This document shows positions 56,928 through 64,000 of a DNA stretch of 64,000 nucleotides, in pieces. Positions within the stretch are counted from its first letter, which is position 1, and each line of letters starts with the position of its first letter. This stretch comes from Gyromitra esculenta (Eukaryota; Ascomycota; Pezizomycetes; Pezizales; Discinaceae). The stretch spans positions 620,001 to 684,000 of the forward strand of contig JBCAML010000010.1 in the NCBI GenBank assembly GCA_038503075.1. Direction: 5' to 3'. The notes below the pieces were generated by a model. It was not told the origin of the DNA. It saw nothing but the letters and a program-made list of their open reading frames with translations, and ran no database searches. The translations under genes were made by a program, and so were the position numbers.

Positions 56928-58282
56928 ATTGGGGGGGGGGGGTTAAGAAAAAAAGCTGGGGTTAATGACTTTTCTGTGAGGGAGGATCTGGGGAATTGAT
57001 GGGTTGATGCGAGGTTCGGTTTTTTTTTGTACTTTTATACTTTTTTAGCTTTTATTTTTTTTGCGGGTTTGGAAATCGATGTTTATTAAATAAATGATGT
57101 GGAATATAAGGTAATCTTTTTTCTCCTCTTGCTATAGATTTAATAGCGAGTTGTTGCCTTTGACCATATTGTCCAAGAGCCAGTAATAGTTATGTAGCTC
57201 TTAGGTTAGGTCTCGGCCATAGAGTCGGCGTTCGTTGGCGAGGAATGTGATCATTGACATCTATCGGTTTCTAGAGCCTGTTGCTTTTATTTAAAGCCGG
57301 TAGACACTATAATTGTAGCCACTATCTCTCTAAACACACCTGTACTAACAAGCCCATCGACACTTCTTTCAATTACCATAGTAAACCGACCGCTTGCACT
57401 TGCTATCGTCATCTTGGAATTAGTTAGCAAGCTTAGCACCGTGGCTGATTAACCGCAATGAAGCACTACTGGGAGACAAAAGTCAGTGAGCACAGAAAGA
57501 ATATCTATATACTCCGTCTTTGGACGAAGTGTACTCTAGGTGTCTCTGCTGCAGTGTTACCCCCCCCCAACCCGCTGCAAAAGTCAGCTTGTGCTATGTA
57601 TGGCAGAGTACGGCGGTCTATGTAGGGTCTACTAGTAGACTATAAATAGAGATTATCGATGACAAGGGACATAGTTCCCCTCATATGGCTGTCTGTCTGT
57701 GGCAAGTACACAGCAGAGGAGTCTTCCCATTTTGCGATCATGCTTGCGGTTAGGATGTACTGACAGGTCTCTGGAGTTGAGTGCTAGTGGTGTTTCCACA
57801 CAACTATATAAGGTATTATGTTCTCATCTCTCTAGACCACGTTGTTGTCCTGGCTGATGTATACTGTGGTGCACTGCACTGTACTGTGCTAGTATATAGT
57901 CCTGGTCCGTGATTCTTGTCGTGACATAACTCGAGTACTCTACTCCACCTGTTGTTGTTGTTGTTGTTGTTGTTTATTCATTAGGTACATTCAACCCGTA
58001 GGTTATGGTACTCTTAAAAAAGTCCAAATCGCAAAAAAAAACCAAATCAAAAAAATCAAAAACAAAACCAAAATCAAAACAAAATACAATCCAACCACTA
58101 ATCACAAAACCAAACTTCTGTCACAAAACCATACTTCCATCTTTTGACACAAAAAAACCCATATAACCAAACTTTTCTGCTCCCAAACTTCCCTTACATT
58201 TTGTCATTTTCCTCTTTTCCTGGATTTTTTGACCTCAACTAACGCCATACCTTCGGAAAGGCGGTCCCACTAGTTTTCAATC
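56928..58282. other. Intergenic, SPT5 3' region to LINE remnant
   Basis: G-run and T-rich SPT5 3' end, a C-run near 57561, then A-rich DNA (58030-58150). No gene supported. Confidence 0.45.
57951..57974. repeat. GTT trinucleotide microsatellite
   Basis: Eight GTT units, uninterrupted. Confidence 0.9.
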
Positions 58283-59098
58283 TTAAAACCCAATCTCCAA
58301 GTCCCCCATTCCTATCCTTACAATATCATCTTTCCCTCCATCTTTTACTTCCATATTTTTCCTCTTTTTCCTCTCTTGAACAAATTCTTTCCACATCTTT
58401 ATTGCCCATACTGCCCCCTCTTCAGTATAAAGCAGTCTTTTCTTATCAATTTTGCCCTCCAATTCTTTTTCTGCTTTATTCCTTATTTGTCCTATCATTT
58501 TGCAATTTAATAAAATATGTGAGACGTCCTGCGTCCCATTTCCGCATTCGCATTCGTCATCTTCTGCTTTGCCGATTCTTTTTTGATATTTCTTTATATC
58601 AATGTGCTCCGTTCGTAGTCTGCTGAGGATTACTCTGTCTTCTCGTACGTCGTCTGGGAATTTTACCGAATTTCGTGTTTTCGGGCTTGCGCCATAGTTT
58701 TTTCCTTTGGTGCCGTCTTTTTCCCATATTGTCTCCCATTCTTGTAGGGCTGCTTTCCTTGACCACGCTTCCATCCACGATAGTGAAACGAAGGCCTCCT
58801 TATCCTCCTTTTGTTGTGTTCCTTTCTTCGCCCATTTATCTGCCTCCTCGTTTCCGTGGACTCCAACATGTTCTTTTACCCATTCTAACTGCACTTCGAT
58901 TTCCCTGGTTCTGGCTGCATCCACCCACCATCGTATTCTTCTTGCCATCATTTCCCCTTTCTCGCTGCTTCTCTTCATACTTCTCTCCTACGCACCTATG
59001 CTGTCACAGTATACAATCATTTTCCCTTTTCCTTCTTTCTCACACTCCTTTATTCCCTCTTCCACTGCCTTCCTAATTCCCACCATTTCCGCATCCAT

Positions 59099-59507
59099 CT
59101 CAAGGGGCGAGGTTTATCTTCAAGCTCTCAGGTATCCCCCGAGATGAGCAGTGCTACTTGAAGGGAAAACTAAGCAACGAGAGTATTCACGATGTTCCAC
59201 AGGCTCTACGGAGTGTTCAAGTATAGAGGACTTGAGGACGGCGACAGCGTAAGGTTATGAGGTATAACCGAGGGTTGTATTGTAAAATACGAGAGTGTGC
59301 TATAGAAGACGTTGCTTAAAGAAAGAAGAAGGAAAAGTACAACAAGAGGGGAAATCCCTTCGCTTATATATCACTTTCCAACTCGTTCGATGACAAAGAC
59401 TTGACTCACTGCAACGGAAACCCAACGAAACATAGAGAACAATAACATAACACAACAACCTTGTACCCTTGCACCTAATAAAACAACGAAAACAGTTATC
59501 CATGAAA
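59099..59507 (+). mobile_element. ~410-bp retroposon-like repeat, copy 1
   Basis: Begins CTCAAGGGGCGAGG, ends CCATGAAA; 409 bp. Target duplication ATCCAT at 59093-59098 and 59508-59513. Inserted in the LINE RNase H region. Non-coding. Confidence 0.8.
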
Positions 59508-59764
59508 ATCCATTATCTCCATTCAGTCCCCTAATCCCCAACTCCTTCCCCATTTCACCTTCCCTTCTCCCATTCTGCATATTCCTACTCCTACTTTTTC
59601 CCCCTTTTTTGATCCGTCACAATGTAATATCACTTCCTCGCTTCCTTCCTTCCTTCCTTTCATTCTTTCAATTTCTTCCTTTCCCCCTTCCCCTATTACC
59701 ACCCTTGTTTCTTCTCTTATTCTCCTGCTCTATTCACTCTCCTTTCCTTTTTCACATCCACCTT

Positions 59765-60180
59765 TTTTTTCATGGATGGTTGTTTTGTTGGTTCGTTAGC
59801 TGTATAGGTACATGGTTGTGGTGTTTCGTTATTGTTCTTTGTGTTTTTGTGGGTTTTCGTTATGATGAGTCATGTCTTTGTCATCGAAAGGGTTGGAACT
59901 TGGTATATAAGCGAAGGGTTTTCCCCTCTTGTTGTGCTTTTCCTTCTTCTTTCCTTAAGCAACGTCTTCTATCGTACACTCTTGTATTTTACAATACAAA
60001 TCTCGGTTATACCTCATAACCTTGCGCTGTCGCCATTATCAAGTCCTCTATACTTGATCACCTTGTAGAGCCTGTGGAACTTCGTGAACACTCTTGTCGC
60101 TTAGTTTTCCATTCAAGTAGCACTGCTCATCTCGGGGGATACCTGAGAGCTTGAAGGAAAACCTCGCCCCTTGAGATTTT
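59765..60180 (-). mobile_element. ~410-bp retroposon-like repeat, copy 2
   Basis: Reverse orientation, 416 bp including a short T(A) tail at its left. Target duplication TCCACCTT at 59757-59764 and 60181-60188. Inserted in the LINE. Confidence 0.82.
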
Positions 60181-60487
60181 TCCACCTTCTTCCATTTTCT
60201 TTTTATTTTCTCTCCTATTTCTTCCACTGCTCTTCTTATCCCTCTTTCCTTTTTTTTTCCCATTATTTTTTCCTTTCCTCCCCTCCATTCTTCCAGTTCC
60301 TTTTTCCTTCTTATTTCCCTCTCTACCTGCTTTCTTATTGGGTGTTCCTTATCTTTTCTTAGTGCCTTTGCCACTATTCTTCTGCTCCTATCCCCCATCT
60401 TTACATACATAGGCATCATTCCCCCTTCCACTTTCACTGCTCCTCCTGGCGCTGTCCTAAAATGTCCTCCTATTCTTCTCATTGCTT

Positions 60488-60898
60488 TCATGGATGGTTA
60501 TTATCGTTGGTTCGTTAGGTATAAGGGAACAAGGTCGCTATGTTGTGTTGTCATTCTCTGTGTTTCTTTGGGTTTCCATTACAATGAGTCAAGTCTTTGT
60601 CATCGAACAAGTTGGAATGTGGTATATAAACGAAGGGATTTCCCCTCTTGTTGTACTTTTCCTTCTTCTTTTCCTAAGCAACGTCTTCTATAGTACACTC
60701 TTGTATTTTACAATACAACCCTCGGTTATACCTCATAACCCTATGCTGTCGCCGTTATCAAGTCCTCTATACCTGATCACCTCGTAGAGCCTGTGGAACT
60801 TCGTGAACACTCTTGTCGCTTAGTTTTCCATTCAAGTAGCACTGCTCATCTCGGGGGATACTTGAGAGCTTGAAGGAAAACCTCGCCCCTTGAGATTA
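60488..60898 (-). mobile_element. ~410-bp retroposon-like repeat, copy 3
   Basis: Reverse orientation, 411 bp, very similar to copy 2. Target duplication CATTGCTT at 60480-60487 and 60899-60906. Confidence 0.82.
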
Positions 60899-62125
60899 CA
60901 TTGCTTCCTCATCCACACCCTCTACCCCGCTTTTTCACGCTGCTACGAAATCACCAACACCGCCATGAGTAATCCCGCCCCCGCCTCCTGGACTTTCCCT
61001 ACTTTCGAGAATTTCCAAGCTGCCGCCAACGCCGACCTTGCCTCTGCTTATGAAGAAATTCGATCCCATTACCAACAACGGGTCAATAACCTCACCTATG
61101 CAGACCTACAGCTAGAAGAAGCTGTACAGGAAAGAAACAACATGACGGCGAGGTTCAACACTTGCCAATCCCAACTGCAAGCCGCTGAGGCCGAAGTCGC
61201 CCGCCTCCAAAACATCGCCCCCCCGCCTCCTGCACCGTCTCCTCCACCACCAGCCCCCAATCAAGGAGGCCGCTCGGACAAAATGCCCGACTGTAAGACC
61301 GGTACTTCTTACCGCACAGGAAATCTCCAAGAAGCTTTAGATAACAATCTAGACGCTATAACCTGCCCGGTTGCTATCCGCAACACAATACACAGGCGCA
61401 AGTCCTAACTGCTTCTTATGAACCGCTAAAAGATAACCGTAGGGTTCAAGGTAGGGATCGAACAAAGTTCCGTGAAGAACTTCCAATAGTAAGGTTTTAA
61501 TAACTAACACTGAAGGGCCAAGGCCTTGCTAAGCGAGATAAAAGTAATTCACAAGTAAAAGAGTAAATTGCACGGAAGTGATTTTTGCTAGAAACAATAT
61601 AATATTGATAAGGCTCGTTCTTCGTCACTAATGATCCGACTCCGAGTTTACATCCACTGAGAGAGTATTTATAATGCCTCCTCTCTACTATGTTAGGGTA
61701 TAGTGTGGTATAGAGGCGCTAACTACTATGATCTCACGGTTAGTCTCTCGTCTAGCCCTTCAGTATCCCTGAAGGTGAGCAGTGCTACTAAAGCGAGATT
61801 CTAATTCGTTCGAAGAGTGCGATGTTTCTACAAGTTCCATGAGGAGTCTACTTCAAGGCGAAGTAGCGGAGATATTTCACAGCGACAGCGAAGGTTCTGA
61901 GGTGGAACCGAGATAGTATTTCAACGATTACAATAGAAGGTAAACGAGAACGTTGCTTAAGGAAAGAAGAAGAGAAGAACACAAGCGAAGAAGATCCATC
62001 TCTTAAATACCCCGCTTTTCGACCACTATAACTCATAACTAAGAAATAACCGAAAGCAACCGAAACACAATAACATTATAATCCTTAACCGAAGCCACAA
62101 CCCCAACAATATCCTTGACCCGATT

Positions 62126-62938
62126 TCATGGATGGTTATCTCACGGTTCAGTCCCTCGTTAAGCCCTTCAGTATCCCTGAAGGTGAGCAGTGCTACTTAA
62201 GCGAGATCCTAACTCGTTCGAAGAGTGCGGTATTTCTACAAGTTCTACGGGGGGGTATACTTCAAAGCGAAGTATCGGCGATGTTTCACAGCGACAGCGA
62301 AGGTTCTGAGATAGAACCGAGATAGTATTAAGATAATACAAGTAGAAGTGACGAGAACGTTGCTTAAGAAAAGAAGAAGAACACAAGCGATCAAAATCCA
62401 CCCTTAAATACCCCGCTTTCCTTAACAAAACTTATAACCGAAAAATAACCGAGCAACAAAGAAATTGTTCAACCATCCAAACAACAATACAATCCACAAC
62501 CAAACCACAACTCATTATCCGAAATCAATCCATGAAAGGTTACTATGTTGGTTGATTAGGTACATGGGTATATGGTTGTCGGGTTTTATTGTTGTTCTTT
62601 GTGTTTTCATGAGTTCCTCGTTACAATGAGTCATGTCTTTGTCATCGCAAGAGTTGGAATGTGGTATATAAGCGAAGGGATTTCCCCTCATCTTGTACTT
62701 TTCCTTCTTCTTTCTTTAAGCAACGTCTTCTATTGTACACTCACTGTATTTCACGAATACAAACTCAGATTACTCCTCGTAATCTTTCGCCGTCGCTGTC
62801 TTCAAGTCATCATAACTTGAACCATTAGTAGAGCCTGTAGAATCTCCGTACATTCTCCTGTTGTTGGTTTCTCGTTCAAGTAGCACTGCTTATCTCGGGG
62901 GATACCTGAGAGCTTGACGAGAATCTCGCTCCTTGAGA
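62126..62938 (-). mobile_element. ~410-bp repeat, copy 5, interrupted by copy 6
   Basis: Reverse orientation. Left piece TCATGGATGGTTAT at 62126-62139, main piece 62538-62938. Target duplication CCCGATT at 62119-62125 and 62939-62945. About 409 bp once copy 6 is removed. Confidence 0.78.
62140..62537 (+). mobile_element. ~410-bp repeat, copy 6 (innermost)
   Basis: Starts CTCACGGTTCAGTCC and ends ATCCATGAAA; 398 bp. Target duplication GGTTAT (62134-62139) and GGTTAC (62538-62543). Closest to copy 4 in sequence. Confidence 0.8.
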
Positions 62939-64000
62939 CCCGATTACTCCTTTATATCCGTGAAATATGACAACATAAAACCACTTCGCCTTATCTCCAT
63001 ACCCGATACCCCATTGAGTTCCCTGGCCCCGATCCGTGATTCTCCGAGCAGTATACATGTCGGTAACGCGGGAGTTACGTATTCGTCTTCATTGCGTTCG
63101 TCTCTTCGAGACGATCATTTCGCCTATCCGAATCGTCGCGTAGCATTGCGTTCCCTTATCTTTGTCAGTCTGTAACTCCACCAGTTTTGGTCCAATTCGC
63201 AATCCGTTTGAACCACAGCGAAGCCAGACACTTCCCCTACATACCCTCCGGGTCCTATTCCGCCGGACGGTTTTGCTTGACGGCCTAGGGGTTACTTTTG
63301 CCCTCCGGGACAGGTCTTTTTTGGTGCTGTCCCCCCTTCTCCAAATACTATACCTACTGGAAGGATTGGAGGCAGGGTAACAGGCTCCAGTCCCGATCCG
63401 GAAGGTGCTAAGGTAGGGTAACTCCAAAGATAGGGTAACTCCAGGGCCAGGAACTCCTTCAAAAGGTCAGGTATAACACCGACCCAGATAAATTCAACGG
63501 ATCTCGCGAAAAACTCCCTGGCTTCGTTTTGCAACTACGTTCAAAACTCTCAGTTAACGCTGACCGATTCTCTAGCAACAATAACATGATAATGTATGCT
63601 ATCAGCCGCCTCGAGGGAGCTGCCCTTGAACAAATCCGACACTCTGTCCTCTCTGATGGGACCACTACTTGGAATTCCGCCGCCGACCTGATCACCGCTC
63701 TAGAAACCGCCTTCGGAGACCCAGATCCTCTTGGAACTGCTCGTCGTGAATTACACCAACTCCGACAAGGGAAGAGAGACTTTTCTGCGTACCTCGCAGA
63801 TTTCCAACGGATCATGGGACGATTGAACTATGATGAGTCTGCGAAGAATGACGCTCTGGAATTCGGAATGTCAGACGAGCTTAAAGAAGCTGTGGTGACT
63901 GTTGCCGATTTCCCCACTACTTTCACCTCCCTCTGCGCCTTCCTTCTCCGCTTAGACAATCACATCCGAGCAAGAAGAGAGGAAAAGAAAAATGCTGCCC

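Larger units (their letters stand above)
58283..60964 (-). mobile_element. Non-LTR retrotransposon (LINE) remnant cut by three ~410-bp repeats
   Basis: Read on the minus strand. The 5'-most recognisable part (about 60487-60181) encodes RRIGGHFRTAPGGAVKVEGG, the block that follows reverse transcriptase in Tad/jockey-like LINEs. The middle is at 59764-59508. The 3' part (59098-58283) encodes an RNase H domain (MDAEMVGIRKAVEEG, VYCDS, WVKEHVGVHGNEEADKWA) and a terminal Cys/His motif (CECGNGTQDVSHILLNC). Removing the inserts at 59099-59507, 59765-60180 and 60488-60898, with one target duplication each, rejoins the frames. In-frame stops (for example TGA near the first junction and TAG after VYCDSIGA) show it is dead. 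The boundary with the gag sequence lies between 60899 and 60964. Confidence 0.8.
61733..62965 (+). mobile_element. ~410-bp repeat, copy 4, interrupted by copy 5
   Basis: Starts CTCACGGTTAGTC and ends ATCCGTGAAA. Target duplication TATGAT at 61727-61732 and TATGAC at 62966-62971. About 413 bp once copy 5 is removed. Confidence 0.78.
61292..63478. mobile_element. Solo LTR (TGT...ACA) inside gag, itself carrying nested repeats
   Basis: Starts TGTAAGACCGG and ends GGTATAACA, flanked by the 5-bp duplication CCGAC (61287-61291 and 63479-63483). Without the nested block and its duplication (61733-62971) it is about 950 bp. No coding frame or internal domain is visible, so a solo LTR is the simplest reading; strand is not assigned. 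Confidence 0.75.
60965..64000 (+). pseudogene. Ty3/gypsy-type gag, split by an LTR insertion; runs off the window
   Basis: Part 1 (60965-61291) encodes MSNPAPASWTFPTF, a coiled-coil region and a Pro-rich linker ending SDKMPD. Part 2 (63484-64000) resumes as PDKFNGSREKLPGFVLQLR and carries the retrotransposon gag domain (GRLNYDESAKNDALEFGMSD). Joining the halves across the insertion keeps frame and restores the family-typical KxPDPDKFxGxREKL block. Intact reading through both halves (no stops seen) suggests the insertion is fairly recent relative to gag decay. No 5' LTR is seen immediately upstream; LINE sequence abuts within about 60 bp. The rest of gag and pol would be beyond the window. Confidence 0.8.

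Noticed and set aside
58283..58978. RNase H-like frame as a host gene
   Set aside because: It continues upstream, past a single in-frame stop, into more LINE-type RNase H sequence and has the terminal Cys/His motif of non-LTR retrotransposons.
59765..60898. The ~410-bp repeats as LTRs of the gag element
   Set aside because: Copies have variable 6-8 bp duplications, occur in both orientations inside the LINE, and copy 3 is flanked by its own duplication rather than by a primer-binding site.

Overview
The window looks like a chromosomal segment of a filamentous ascomycete (Pezizomycotina). The evidence is intron structure and gene content: introns are mostly 50-130 nt with GTRNGT-like donors, CTRAY-type branch sites and YAG acceptors. 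Genes include an F-BAR/C1/SH3 Bzz1, a NACHT-ankyrin STAND protein, a SAP-domain Cce1/Ydc2 resolvase and an Eaf-like elongation factor. I cannot place it to genus from sequence alone. Exon models were rebuilt by hand from splice signals and frame; each multi-exon model closes in frame end to end.

Layout. 0-8 kb: 3' end of a WD40/UIM gene, a small proline-rich protein, and a six-exon NACHT-ankyrin NLR-like gene. 8.3-10.4 kb: a dense cluster of short inverted-repeat elements (MITE-like), several nested. 11-38 kb: housekeeping genes, namely a CorA/Alr-type Mg transporter, an Eaf-like elongation factor, COG8, BZZ1, DBP5, NAA15, CCE1/YDC2, a conserved multipass membrane protein and CCT3. 37.7-45.1 kb: gene-poor island with two predicted small secreted proteins. 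45-57 kb: RNA polymerase II genes PCF11, TFG2 (TFIIF beta) and SPT5, plus an F-box protein. 58-64 kb: a transposon nest.

The RNA polymerase II theme is notable but ordinary for fungi: Eaf-like factor, Pcf11, Tfg2 and Spt5 act in initiation, elongation and termination, and Dbp5 in mRNA export. I see no metabolic cluster, CRISPR array or convincing tRNA/rRNA gene.

The most interesting parts are structural. (1) At 60.9-64 kb a Ty3/gypsy gag reading frame is split by a TG...CA solo LTR (5-bp duplication CCGAC), which holds three copies of a ~410-bp repeat inserted one in another: five levels, each with target duplications. (2) That ~410-bp repeat has six copies here, with 6-8 bp duplications and a short A-rich end, like a SINE-type retroposon. 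(3) Many short TA-flanked inverted-repeat elements sit in promoters and intergenic DNA. Mismatches between their paired ends are almost all transitions, which points to C-to-T mutation (RIP-like or methyl-C deamination).
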